Below, piece after piece: positions 41,027-49,630 of a stretch of 64,000 bases of DNA (the stretch's first letter is position 1; the number at the start of each line of letters is the position of its first letter). The position numbers were made by a program, and so were the translations under genes. This DNA comes from DATBRV01 sp036560145 (GTDB lineage: Bacteria; Myxococcota_A; UBA9160; SMWR01), in the NCBI GenBank assembly GCA_036560145.1, contig DATBRV010000062.1, positions 1-64,000 on the forward strand. Direction: 5' to 3'. The notes under the pieces were generated by a model. The model ran no database searches. It was not told where the DNA came from and was given only the letters and a program-made list of their open reading frames with translations.

Positions 41027-41936
41027 CCTCGCGCTGGCGGCGCTGCTCGCCTCGGCGTGCGCGGGCGGGTTCGGCCCGGCGCGGCCTCGCTATCTGCTGG
41101 AATCTCCGCCGGCCTCGAAGGATCTCGTCGGCCGCCTCGGCGTCCACGAGACCAGCAGCGAGGACACGCTGATCGACCTCGCGCCGGAGCTCGGGGTCGG
41201 CTACGTCGAGCTGCTAGCCGCGAACCCGGGGATCGACCCCTGGCTGCCGCCCGACGACGCGCTGCTGTTCGTCCCCAACGCGCGCCTGCTGCCGGACGCG
41301 CCCCGCGACGGCATCGTCGTCAACCTCGGAGACCTCCGCCTCTACTACTACGAGAAGGGCGCGGCGGTGCGCGCCTACCCGATCGGAATCGCAAAGGACG
41401 GCTATGCGACACCCATGGGCGTCACCAGCGTGAAGGCGAAGCGGGAGAAGCCCGATTGGATCCCCGGGGAATCCGCGCGACGCGACGATCCGAGCCTTCC
41501 GGCGCGCGTGAAGCCGGGGCCCGACAACCCGCTCGGCGAGCACGCCCTCTACCTCGCCTGGCCGTCCTATCTGATCCACGGCACCAACGATCCGCGCGGC
41601 GTCGGACGCCACTCGAGCCGCGGCTGCATCCGCCTGTATCCGGAGCACATCGCCGAGCTGTACGAGCGCGTCGAGCCGGGGACCGCGGTGCGCGTCGTCA
41701 ACCAGCCCGTGAAGCTCGGCTGGATCGGCGGCGAGCTCTACCTCGAGGTGAACCCCGACTCCGAGCAGTCCCTCCAGCTCGACGAGACCGGAAAGCTCGG
41801 CGAAGCGAGCGCGTCGTCCACGCTGCGCGGACAGGTGACGCAGGCGGCCGGCAAGCAGGCGAAGCGGGTGGACTGGGCGCTGGTCGAGCGGATCGCCCTG
41901 CGCCGCACCGGAATCCCCGCGCGCGTCACGCGCTGA
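40995..41936 (+). CDS. L,D-transpeptidase lipoprotein with LysM-like N-terminal domain
   Basis: The 313-residue protein has a lipoprotein signal with LASAC (Cys about 22) and a LysM-like segment (ETSSEDTLIDLAPELGVGYV then ELLAANPGID). The YkuD domain has YLIHGTNDPRGVG and the active loop HSSRGCIRLYPEHIAEL. The usual SHGCIR reads SRGCIR, a common variant. It resembles the ErfK/YbiS/YnhG group that attaches Lpp or forms 3-3 crosslinks. It overlaps the preceding transpeptidase gene by 32 nt, so the two are co-expressed. Confidence 0.88.
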   Translation: MTGRRSRSVRNLALAALLASACAGGFGPARPRYLLESPPASKDLVGRLGVHETSSEDTLIDLAPELGVGYVELLAANPGIDPWLPPDDALLFVPNARLLPDAPRDGIVVNLGDLRLYYYEKGAAVRAYPIGIAKDGYATPMGVTSVKAKREKPDWIPGESARRDDPSLPARVKPGPDNPLGEHALYLAWPSYLIHGTNDPRGVGRHSSRGCIRLYPEHIAELYERVEPGTAVRVVNQPVKLGWIGGELYLEVNPDSEQSLQLDETGKLGEASASSTLRGQVTQAAGKQAKRVDWALVERIALRRTGIPARVTR

Positions 41937-41957
41937 GGCGCGATATCCTGCGCGGCG

Positions 41958-42791
41958 ATGCAGTCGGCGGCCGAGCTGGCGGACGCGATCCGGCGGGACG
42001 GTTTCGTGATCGCCCCGAATCTGCTCCCCGCGCGCGACGTGGGCGAGATCAAGGCGGCCCTGGCGCCCTGGCTGCGCGGCGAGCGGATGGGCCGCAACGA
42101 TTTCGAGGGCTTCCGATCGGAGCGCGTCTATGCGCTGCTCGCCAAGGCGCCGCCGGTGGCGCGCATCGTCGAGCATCCCGTCGTGCTCGCGGTGCTGGAC
42201 CGGCTGCTGACGGCGCACTACCGGCTCTCGGCCTGCCTCGCGATCCAGGTCCATCCGGGCGAGTCGGCGCAGGGCTGGCACTTCGACGACGCCTACGTCT
42301 GGGTGCCGCGTCCGCGGCGCATGATGGGCGTGAGCGCCATCTGGGCTCTCGATGCTTTCACCGAGAGCAACGGCGCGACCGAGCTGATCCCCGGCTCCCA
42401 CCTCTGGGGTCCGCAGGAGCAGGCCGCGCCCGACGACTCGCGCGCCGTGAAGGTGCAGATGCAGGCGGGCTCCGCGGTGCTCTTTGCCGGCACGCTGGTG
42501 CACCGTGGCGGCGCCCACCACGGCGCGGGAACGCGGCTCGCCATCACGCCGCAGTACTGCGAGCCGTGGATCCGGCAGATCGAGAACATGCCGCTCGCGG
42601 TCCCGCCCGAGCTCGCGCGCGGCTACTCGGACCGCGTGCAGGAGCTGCTCGGCTACGACATCTTCGAGCCGACCTTCGTCGGCTACGTCGACGGGATGCA
42701 CCCGAAGCGTCTGGTCGATCCCGGCTACGCCTCGCGCAAAAAGGACGCGATGAGGCTCGAGCTACCGAAGAGCGTGCGCCCAGCGAGGTGA
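41958..42791 (+). CDS. phytanoyl-CoA dioxygenase (PhyH) family protein
   Basis: The 277-residue Fe(II)/2-oxoglutarate enzyme has the HxD pair in GWHFDDAYVW (about residues 97-106) and the distal His in LVHRGGAHHGAG, followed by the Arg of TRLAITPQYC that usually binds oxoglutarate. PGSHLWG is another family mark. It would hydroxylate a small lipid or natural product. It starts an operon with an SDR and an LLM oxidoreductase, coupled by GTGA overlaps. Confidence 0.88.
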   Translation: MQSAAELADAIRRDGFVIAPNLLPARDVGEIKAALAPWLRGERMGRNDFEGFRSERVYALLAKAPPVARIVEHPVVLAVLDRLLTAHYRLSACLAIQVHPGESAQGWHFDDAYVWVPRPRRMMGVSAIWALDAFTESNGATELIPGSHLWGPQEQAAPDDSRAVKVQMQAGSAVLFAGTLVHRGGAHHGAGTRLAITPQYCEPWIRQIENMPLAVPPELARGYSDRVQELLGYDIFEPTFVGYVDGMHPKRLVDPGYASRKKDAMRLELPKSVRPAR

Positions 42792-43525
42792 CGGTGCCGG
42801 AGAGATCGGTGGTGGTGGCTGGAGTCGGCGCATCCAGGGGACTGGGGGCGGCGATCGCGCGGCGCTTTGCGCGCGAGGGATTCCGGACCACGGTGATGGG
42901 GCGATCGGCGGAGAAGCTCGGCGCGACGCTGAAGGAGCTGCGCGAGGGCGGGGCGGTTGCGGAGGCCCTCGTCGGCGACGTCACCGACGAAGCGTTGGTG
43001 CGCCGCCTGGTGGCGCAGGCCGACGCGCGCGAGGCGCCGCTCGAGGCGGCCATCTTCAACGCCGGCGGCAACTGGCCCAAGGCGTTCCTCGAGATGGACG
43101 CGGCCTTCCTCGAAGACATGTGGCGCGTGAACGCGCTGGCGGGGTTCCACTTCGCCAAGGCCGCGCTCGAGGCCATGCTACCGCGCCAGCGGGGCGTCCT
43201 GATCTTCACCGGCGCCTCGGCGTCGCTGCGCGGACGCGCCAAGTTCGGCGGCTTCGCGCAGGCCAAGGCGGCGCTGCGCGCGCTGGCGCAATCCGCGGCG
43301 CGGGAGTTCGGTCCGCAGGGGATCCACGTGGCGCACGTGGTGGTCGACGGCGCCATCGACGGGGATCGCATCCACTCCTTCTTGCCGGGGCTCAAGGCCC
43401 AGCGCGGTCCGGATGGGCTGCTCGACCCCGACGCCATCGCCGAGAGCTTCTGGCAGCTCTATCGCCAGCCGCGCAGCGCCTGGACGCACGAAATCGACGT
43501 GCGTCCCTGGGTGGAGCCCTGGTGA
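42788..43525 (+). CDS. SDR family protein lacking the catalytic tyrosine
   Basis: The 245-residue SDR has cofactor motif GVGASRGLGAAIA, NAGGNW, and Ser in FTGASASLRG. The YxxxK motif reads FAQAK (GGFAQAKAALRALAQ), with Phe for the catalytic Tyr. It may be a binding protein, or use another acid. The GTG start at 42788 overlaps the PhyH stop (GTGA). Its own stop overlaps the LLM start. The C terminus THEIDVRPWVEPW is typical of short SDRs. Confidence 0.85.
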   Translation: MTVPERSVVVAGVGASRGLGAAIARRFAREGFRTTVMGRSAEKLGATLKELREGGAVAEALVGDVTDEALVRRLVAQADAREAPLEAAIFNAGGNWPKAFLEMDAAFLEDMWRVNALAGFHFAKAALEAMLPRQRGVLIFTGASASLRGRAKFGGFAQAKAALRALAQSAAREFGPQGIHVAHVVVDGAIDGDRIHSFLPGLKAQRGPDGLLDPDAIAESFWQLYRQPRSAWTHEIDVRPWVEPW

Positions 43526-44346
43526 AGCTCGGCGCGGTGGTCCGCAACATGGGGCCGGAATCGACGCGCGAGCTGATCGCCGATTGCGCCCGCGCGGCCG
43601 AAGGGGCCGGCCTCGAGGACCTCTGGGTGGTCGACCACGTCGCGATTCCGCCGGACGACGCGGAAGGGTCCGGCGGACGCTATCTCGATCCGCTCGCCAC
43701 GCTCGCGTTCCTGGCGGGCGCGACCGCGCGCATCGGCCTCGGCACCGCCGTCCTGATCCTGCCCTACCGGCCGGCGCTGCCGACGGCGAAGTGGATCGCG
43801 AGCATCCAGGAGCTCTCGGGCGGACGCCTGCGGCTCGGCGTCGGCGTGGGCTGGATGCCGGCCGAGTTCCGCGCCCTCGGCATCGACCGGCAGCGGCGCG
43901 GCGCGCTTGCCGACGAGACGCTCGCCTTCCTGCGCAGGTGCTTCGATTCCGGAGCCGCGGGCGACGTGGTGGATGCGAACGGCCAGGAGTTCCTGTTCCG
44001 GCCGCGCCCAGCGCGCCCGCCGATCTACGTGGGCGGCGCGCCGCCGCACGCGCTCGCGCGAGCCCTGCGCTTCGGGGACGGCTGGATGCCGATGGGGATC
44101 GACCCGGAGAAGCTGCGCGCGCCGATCACCGAGCTGCGTCGGCTCGCCGCCGAACAGGGCCTGCCGGCGCCCGAGGTGGCCGCGATGGGACGCCTCCCGC
44201 TCGAAGAGCCGGCCCGGGCCGCGGAGCAGCTCGCTCGCCTGTCTCAAATCGGTGTCACGCGGCTGGTGCACGCGGAGCGCTACGCGAACGCGGAAGCCTT
44301 CCAGCGGGTCGCGGAGCGGCTCGCGGACCTGGCTGGCAGACCCTGA
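43522..44346 (+). CDS. LLM-class F420/FMN-dependent oxidoreductase
   Basis: The 274-residue luciferase-like TIM barrel has EGAGLEDLWVVDHVAIP, TARIGLGTAVLILPYRPALP, SGGRLRLGVGVGWMPAEF and PPIYVGGAPPHALARAL. These are marks of F420-dependent LLM proteins (TIGR03619-like). The GTG at 43522 overlaps the SDR stop. With the PhyH and SDR genes it forms a three-gene oxidative operon acting on an unknown substrate. Confidence 0.88.
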   Translation: MKLGAVVRNMGPESTRELIADCARAAEGAGLEDLWVVDHVAIPPDDAEGSGGRYLDPLATLAFLAGATARIGLGTAVLILPYRPALPTAKWIASIQELSGGRLRLGVGVGWMPAEFRALGIDRQRRGALADETLAFLRRCFDSGAAGDVVDANGQEFLFRPRPARPPIYVGGAPPHALARALRFGDGWMPMGIDPEKLRAPITELRRLAAEQGLPAPEVAAMGRLPLEEPARAAEQLARLSQIGVTRLVHAERYANAEAFQRVAERLADLAGRP

Positions 44347-44375
44347 AGCGGATTTCTCAAGAGACCGGGGAGAGG

Positions 44376-44483
44376 ATGCTGATTCAGAAGGGGAAAGCGT
44401 GGTTGCTCGCTGATCTCGCGGGCCCCGGGTCCGGCTGCCTGACCGGAGCCAGCCGGAGCATCGATGGAGGCTTCGCCGCCTAG
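44376..44483 (+). pseudogene. remnant of an SDR C terminus
   Basis: A 35-codon frame ends GSGCLTGASRSIDGGFAA and a stop. The run (x)LTGAS(x)xIDGG(F/W) followed by a short tail is the signature end of 3-hydroxybutyrate dehydrogenase-like SDRs. Only the last helix and tail remain, with no Rossmann domain upstream in any frame. It sits between the LLM gene and the antiporter gene. Confidence 0.5.
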
Positions 44484-44494
44484 GGCGGCGCGCG

Positions 44495-46114
44495 ATGGTC
44501 GCGAGCATCCAGATCGCCGTCCTGCTCCTGATCGTGGTGGCGGCGGTCGCGCTCGCCGCGCGCCGGATCGGCGTGCCGCCGGCCATCCTGCTGGTGATCG
44601 TCGGCGTCGCGCTGGCGCTGGTGCCCGGCCTGCCCCACGTCCAGCTGGTCCCCGAGCTGGTGCTGCTGCTGGTGCTCCCGCCGCTGATCTACTCGGCCGG
44701 CGTCGCCATGAGCTGGCGCGAGTTCCGCTTCAATCTGCGGCCGATCTCGCTGCTCGCGTTCGGCTGCGTCGTCTTCACCACCGCGACGGTGGCCGGCGTT
44801 GCGCACGGGCTGTTCGGCATGTCCTGGGCGGCCGCCTTCGTGCTGGGCGCGATCATCTCGCCGCCCGACGTGGTGGCGCCGCTCGCGATCGCCCGGCGGC
44901 TCGGATTGCCGCGCCGGCTGCTCGTGATCCTGGAGGGCGAGGGGCTCGCCAACGACGCGACGGCGCTGATCCTCTACCGCTTCGCCGTGGTGGCGGTGAG
45001 CACCGGCAGCTTCGCGTGGGGCCCCGCGCTCGGCAGCTTCGCCGCGATCGTGGTCGGCGAGATCGCCTACGGCATCGGGATCGGCTGGCTGATGCTGCGG
45101 CTCCGGCACGCGGCCCGCGACCCGATGGTCGAGATCACGCTCTCGCTCGTCACGCCCTACCTGGCCTTCTGGGTGCCCGAGCATCTGGGCGGCTCGGGGG
45201 TGCTGGCGACGGTCGCGACGGGTCTCTACGTCAGCTGGAACGGGCCGATGCTGATCCGATCGGCGACGCGGCTACAGGGCGTCTTCTTCTGGGAATTGTT
45301 CACGTACCTGATCGAGGGCATGGTCTTCCTGCTCACGGGGCTCCAGGCGCGCACCCTGGTCGAGCGAATCGCCGAGGTGCCGGCCGCCGAGCTCTTGCTT
45401 CCGGCCGCGATCGTCTGTGGGGTCGTGATCGTCGCCCGCTTCGTGTGGGTGTTCCCGGCGGTCTACCTGCCGCGCTGGCTGAGTCCGTCGCTCGCGCGCA
45501 GGGACCCGTCGCCCGCCTGGCAGATGCCGTTCCTGCTCGCGTTCACCGGAATTCGCGGGATCGTCTCCCTGGCGGCCGCCCTCGCGATTCCGCTGGCGAC
45601 GGCGCAGGGCGAGCCCTTCCCGCACCGGGACCTGATCCTGTTCCTCACCTTCTTCGTGATCGTGGTGACGCTGGTCGGCCAGGGGCTGCTGATGCCGAGC
45701 GTGATCCGCGCGCTCGGCCTCGACCAGGCCGGTCGCCGGGAGCGCCGGCGCGATCGCGCCGAGGAGCTGGCGCGCCGCCGGCAGACGATCGAAGCCGTGA
45801 TGCGGCGGCTCGACGAGCTGGCCGCCGAGAGGAATCTACCCCGCCAGCTCGTGGAGCCGCTGCGCGCGCACCACCGGGAGCGGCTCCAGCAGCTCGACTA
45901 CCGGCTGGGAGGCGACGCGGCGGAGCAGCGCCTCGCCGTCCTGTCCGACGAGCTGGAGGGGCTGCTGATCGACGCGGAGCGCGCGCACCTCTATCAATTG
46001 CTGTGCAGCGGCGAGCTGAAGGACGATGCGCGCCGCCGCATCGAGGGCGAGCTGGACCTGCGCGAAGCGCACCTGAAGCGGAGTGCGCTTCGCGACGGAG
46101 AGGACGACGCCTAG
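44495..46114 (+). CDS. CPA1-family Na+/H+ antiporter
   Basis: The 539-residue protein has about twelve hydrophobic helices with the CPA1 core motifs ISPPDVVAPLAIARRLG and EGEGLANDATALILYRFA (the ND pair). FTGIRGIVSLAAALAIP is the late helix. A charged, helical cytoplasmic tail of about 125 residues (after RALGLDQAGRRE) resembles the regulatory tail of YjcE-like antiporters. It extrudes Na+ (or K+) in exchange for protons. Confidence 0.92.
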   Translation: MVASIQIAVLLLIVVAAVALAARRIGVPPAILLVIVGVALALVPGLPHVQLVPELVLLLVLPPLIYSAGVAMSWREFRFNLRPISLLAFGCVVFTTATVAGVAHGLFGMSWAAAFVLGAIISPPDVVAPLAIARRLGLPRRLLVILEGEGLANDATALILYRFAVVAVSTGSFAWGPALGSFAAIVVGEIAYGIGIGWLMLRLRHAARDPMVEITLSLVTPYLAFWVPEHLGGSGVLATVATGLYVSWNGPMLIRSATRLQGVFFWELFTYLIEGMVFLLTGLQARTLVERIAEVPAAELLLPAAIVCGVVIVARFVWVFPAVYLPRWLSPSLARRDPSPAWQMPFLLAFTGIRGIVSLAAALAIPLATAQGEPFPHRDLILFLTFFVIVVTLVGQGLLMPSVIRALGLDQAGRRERRRDRAEELARRRQTIEAVMRRLDELAAERNLPRQLVEPLRAHHRERLQQLDYRLGGDAAEQRLAVLSDELEGLLIDAERAHLYQLLCSGELKDDARRRIEGELDLREAHLKRSALRDGEDDA

Positions 46115-46142
46115 CACCCACCAAAACCCCGAGGAGACCCCC

Positions 46143-46865
46143 ATGAATTTCCGGCTTCCCAGTCTGCTAGCGACGCTTTCCATCCTGATGGCCGCACCGG
46201 CATCGGCCCAGCCCGTCTCGGCGCCCCGAACCCCCGTGCTGATGGATCCCGCGGATGCCATCGTGCTGCTGCTCGACCACCAGACGGGGCTGTTCCAGAC
46301 CGTCAAGGACATCTCCGTGGCGGAGCTGCGCACCAACACGATCGCGCTCGCGGGCCTCACCAAGGTGATGAAAGTCCCCCTGATCACGACCGCGTCGGTG
46401 CCGGACGGGCCCAACGGCCCGCTGATGCCGGAGATCCACGCGACGAACCCTGCCGCGATCTACGTGGGGCGAAAGGGCGAGATCAGCTCCTGGGAGAACG
46501 CGGACTTCGTGAAGGCCGTGCACGACACCGGACGGCGGACCCTGATCATCGCGGGCGTCTGGACCAGCGTCTGCGTCGCGTTCCCCGCCATCCAGGCCAG
46601 GGCCGAGGGCTACACCGTCTACGCGGTGATCGACGCCTCCGGTGACGTGAGCCCGATGGCCTCGCAGACGACGCTGGCCCGGCTGACGCAGGCTGGCGTC
46701 ATCCCGATCTCCACCAACGCGGTGATCTCCGAGCTACAGCGCACCTGGAACCGGCCCGATGGCGCGGCCTTCGCCAAGCTGTACGGAGCCGTCTCGCCGA
46801 ACTACCAGGCCGTGATCGAGAGCTTCCAGAAGGCGCAGGAGGCGGCGCTGAAGTCCAAGCGGTAG
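46143..46865 (+). CDS. exported isochorismatase-family hydrolase
   Basis: The 240-residue protein has a signal peptide (ATLSILMAAPASA) and a cysteine hydrolase fold: catalytic Asp in LLLDHQTGLF, a lysine in the conserved middle region, and Cys in GVWTSVCVAFPAIQA. It resembles YcaC-like hydrolases but is exported. The ATG at 46143 follows GAGGAGA. It lies 28 nt downstream of the antiporter gene and converges with the amidohydrolase gene. Confidence 0.85.
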   Translation: MNFRLPSLLATLSILMAAPASAQPVSAPRTPVLMDPADAIVLLLDHQTGLFQTVKDISVAELRTNTIALAGLTKVMKVPLITTASVPDGPNGPLMPEIHATNPAAIYVGRKGEISSWENADFVKAVHDTGRRTLIIAGVWTSVCVAFPAIQARAEGYTVYAVIDASGDVSPMASQTTLARLTQAGVIPISTNAVISELQRTWNRPDGAAFAKLYGAVSPNYQAVIESFQKAQEAALKSKR

Positions 46866-46872
46866 GGGGGCT

Positions 46873-48768
46873 TCAAGCCAGGAAGCAGCCGCAGCCGAGA
46901 CCGGGGCCGGGCGCGCCCAGCCCGTCGTGGCGGCACGCGCGCGCGTGGCCCGCGGAGCGGAAGTGTCCGATCCCGGGCGCGATCTTCGCGGCGCCGCCGA
47001 AGCGGGCGACCGGGGACCAGCTCGGACTCACGGGCGGCAGCGGCGGATCCAGCGACGCGAAGGGCGGGGCCGCGTAGACGACCTTGCCGCCGAGAATGGT
47101 CAGCACGGACTCCAGCGTCTGGATCTCCGGCTCCGGAACGCTGAAGAAGTCCCGCGAGGGGACGGCGAGATCGGCGAGCTGGCCGGGGATCAGCGCACCC
47201 TTCTTCGTCTCCTCCGACGAGAACCAGGCGCTGCCGCGCGTCCACAGGCGCAGCGCTTCCTCGCGCGCGAGCCGGTTCGCTTCCGGGTAGAGGAGCGTCC
47301 CGCCCAGCGTCCGGCCCGTGACCAGCCACTGGAGACAGACCCAGGGGTTGTAGCTGGCGACCCGGGTGGCGTCGGTGCCGGCTCCCACCGGCACGCCCAG
47401 CTCGAGCATGCGCCGGATCGGCGGCGTGCGCTCCGCCGCCTGCCTTCCGTAGCGATGCACGAAGTACTCGCCCTGGAACGCCATCCGGTGTTGGATCGCG
47501 ATGCCCCCCTCGAGCGCGCGGATCCGGTCGAGGTTGCGGTCCGAGATGGTCTCCGCGTGATCGATGAACCAGTGCAGGCCGCGCAGCGGAACCTCCTGAT
47601 TCACGCGCTCGAAGACCGAGAGGAAGCGCGAGATCGACTCGTCGTAGGTGGCGTGGATGCGGAAGGGCCAGCGCTGCTCGGCCAGCAGGCGGACGATGGG
47701 CTGGAGCTCGGCCTCCATCGCCGCGCCGAGCTCGGGCCGCGGCTCGAGGAAGTTCTCGAAATCGGCGGCGGCCCAGGTCAGGTTCTCGCCGGCGCCGACC
47801 GTCTGGAGGCTGTCGTTGCCGTCGCCGGGCCGCGTCATCCGGGTCCAGCGCCGGTAGCTCTCGAGCTCCTCGCCGGCCTTCTGGGCGAAGAGGTCGCAGC
47901 CGATCCGCACCGTCATCTGATCCCGGCGCGCGAGCTCCTGGATCACCGCGTAGTCCTCCGGGTAGCTCTGGCCGCCGCCGCCGGCGTCGAGCGCGCTGGT
48001 CACGCCCAGGCGGTTGAGCTCGCGCATGAAGTGGCGCGAGGAGTTCGCCTGGTCCTCGGGCGAGAGGCGCGGGCCGCGGGCGAGGGTGGCGTAGAGGATC
48101 AGCGCGCTCGGCTTCGCGAGCAGCAGGCCGGTCGGCCGGCCCCTGGCGTCCCGCTGGACCAGGCCGCGGTCGAAGGCGGGCGGCTGCTGGTCGAAGCCGA
48201 GCACCCGCAGCGCCGCGCGGTTGAGCAGCGCCTGATCGTAGAGATGGAGCAGGAAGACGGGGGTCTCCGGCGCCGCGGCATTGATCTCGTCGAGCGTCGG
48301 CAGGCGGCCTTCCCGGAACTGGAACTCGCTCCAGCCGCCCACCACCCGCACCCACTGGGGCGGCGGGGTGTTGCGGGCCTGCACGCGCAGGCGCTCGAGC
48401 GCCTCGGCCAACGAGGCGATCCCGTCCCAGCGCAGCTCGAGGTTGTAGTGGAGGCCGCCCCGGATCGGGTGGATGTGGGAGTCGTTCAAGCCGGGGATGG
48501 CCGTGCGCCCGCCGAGGTCGATCCGCTGCGTCTGCGGCCCCGCGTGCCCGAGCACCTCCTTCGCGGCGCCGGCCGCGAGCACCCGGCCATCGCGGACGGC
48601 GAGCGCTTCGACGAACGGGCGGGCGGGGTCGAGGGTCGCGATCCGGCCGCCCGAGAGGATCAGGGTCGCCGGATCGCCGATGGCCTCCGCCCCGCGGGCG
48701 AGCCTGCGGGTGGCGAGCGAGAGCCCCGCTCCCACGCCCAGCGCGAGAAACCGGCGGCGGTCGAGCAT
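46873..48768 (-). CDS. Tat-exported YtcJ-like amidohydrolase
   Basis: The 631-residue protein has a Tat-like signal (MLDRRRFLALGVGAGLSLAT) and a metal-dependent amidohydrolase barrel. PGLNDSHIHPIRGG carries the HxH pair, and RIHATYDESIS, HWFIDHAETI and GAGTDATRV carry later ligands. It belongs to the YtcJ/LAF3 group of uncertain substrate. The C-terminal 60 residues are Pro/Gly/Cys-rich (HARACRHDG ... GCGCFLA) and may bind metal. Confidence 0.85.
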   Translation of the reverse strand: MLDRRRFLALGVGAGLSLATRRLARGAEAIGDPATLILSGGRIATLDPARPFVEALAVRDGRVLAAGAAKEVLGHAGPQTQRIDLGGRTAIPGLNDSHIHPIRGGLHYNLELRWDGIASLAEALERLRVQARNTPPPQWVRVVGGWSEFQFREGRLPTLDEINAAAPETPVFLLHLYDQALLNRAALRVLGFDQQPPAFDRGLVQRDARGRPTGLLLAKPSALILYATLARGPRLSPEDQANSSRHFMRELNRLGVTSALDAGGGGQSYPEDYAVIQELARRDQMTVRIGCDLFAQKAGEELESYRRWTRMTRPGDGNDSLQTVGAGENLTWAAADFENFLEPRPELGAAMEAELQPIVRLLAEQRWPFRIHATYDESISRFLSVFERVNQEVPLRGLHWFIDHAETISDRNLDRIRALEGGIAIQHRMAFQGEYFVHRYGRQAAERTPPIRRMLELGVPVGAGTDATRVASYNPWVCLQWLVTGRTLGGTLLYPEANRLAREEALRLWTRGSAWFSSEETKKGALIPGQLADLAVPSRDFFSVPEPEIQTLESVLTILGGKVVYAAPPFASLDPPLPPVSPSWSPVARFGGAAKIAPGIGHFRSAGHARACRHDGLGAPGPGLGCGCFLA

Positions 48769-48946
48769 CGCGCCACGCTATCGCCGGCTCGCGCCCCGCC
48801 GCAATCCGGAAATCGCCCGGCCCTCTGACACAAACGCCCCCGAGCCACCACTCACCCTCGGACTCAAATCGGACCGCCTTGTGCCGGGGCCACCCCGGCC
48901 CGAGGTGCGTCCGGCGGCTCCGGAGCCTGTGTCCGAGGGGGCATGC

Positions 48947-49630
48947 ATGCGCTGGATTGGGAAAAAGCTGCTCGCGGGTTGCATGACACTGATGTGCGGC
49001 GTCTTGCTGGCGGGAGCCGCACGCGCGCTCTCGCTGAACGTCGCCGACGTCCACAACGATCTGGTGCTGTTCTCGCCGAACGGCCAGCTGGTCTTCAGCC
49101 ACATCGAGTTCTTCCTGGAGCCCGCGGACGACGCGGATTTCACGCTGACGCTGCTCGATGACGGGCTCGAGCTGACCGGGCCGATGTTCGCCGAGGACGG
49201 CGACAGCGCGGAGTTCTACTTCCGCTACCAGGTGTCGGCGGTCAACCCGGACGCGCTGATCAACGGGGTGACGCTCTTCGCGCCTTCGGAGATCGTGGAC
49301 GATCTGTACCCGACCTTCGCGAAGACGAGCAAGACGATCCTCGACGGGCCTCCGGGTCCGATCGTCGGCGTCGGGCCGCTGATCGACCTGCTCGAGACCT
49401 TCAACTTCGCGGGCACCTACACCGAACTGGACAGCGCTGCCTTCACCCCGCGCGCGACGATCACCGTGATCGACGGGGTCCGCCTCTCGACCGGAGGCCC
49501 CGGCGACAGCGCCGAGGTCCTGAGCATCAGCAACCGCTTCGCGGTGGTGCCGGAGCCCGGCACGCTGGTCATGCTCGGGGGCGGGCTGCTGGGCCTCGCC
49601 CTGGCGGGCCGCCGGCGGCCGGCTTCATAG
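48947..49630 (+). CDS. PEP-CTERM sorting-domain protein
   Basis: The 227-residue protein has a signal peptide (LAGCMTLMCGVLLAGAARA), a beta-rich body without recognised catalytic motifs (NVADVHNDLVLFSPNGQLVF onward), and a full PEP-CTERM tail: VVPEPGTLVMLGGGLLGLAL then AGRRRP. It should be cut and anchored by an exosortase that lies outside this window. The ATG at 48947 follows GAGGGGG. A short hairpin CCGGGG-CCA-CCCCGG lies upstream at about 48889-48903. Confidence 0.82.
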   Translation: MRWIGKKLLAGCMTLMCGVLLAGAARALSLNVADVHNDLVLFSPNGQLVFSHIEFFLEPADDADFTLTLLDDGLELTGPMFAEDGDSAEFYFRYQVSAVNPDALINGVTLFAPSEIVDDLYPTFAKTSKTILDGPPGPIVGVGPLIDLLETFNFAGTYTELDSAAFTPRATITVIDGVRLSTGGPGDSAEVLSISNRFAVVPEPGTLVMLGGGLLGLALAGRRRPAS

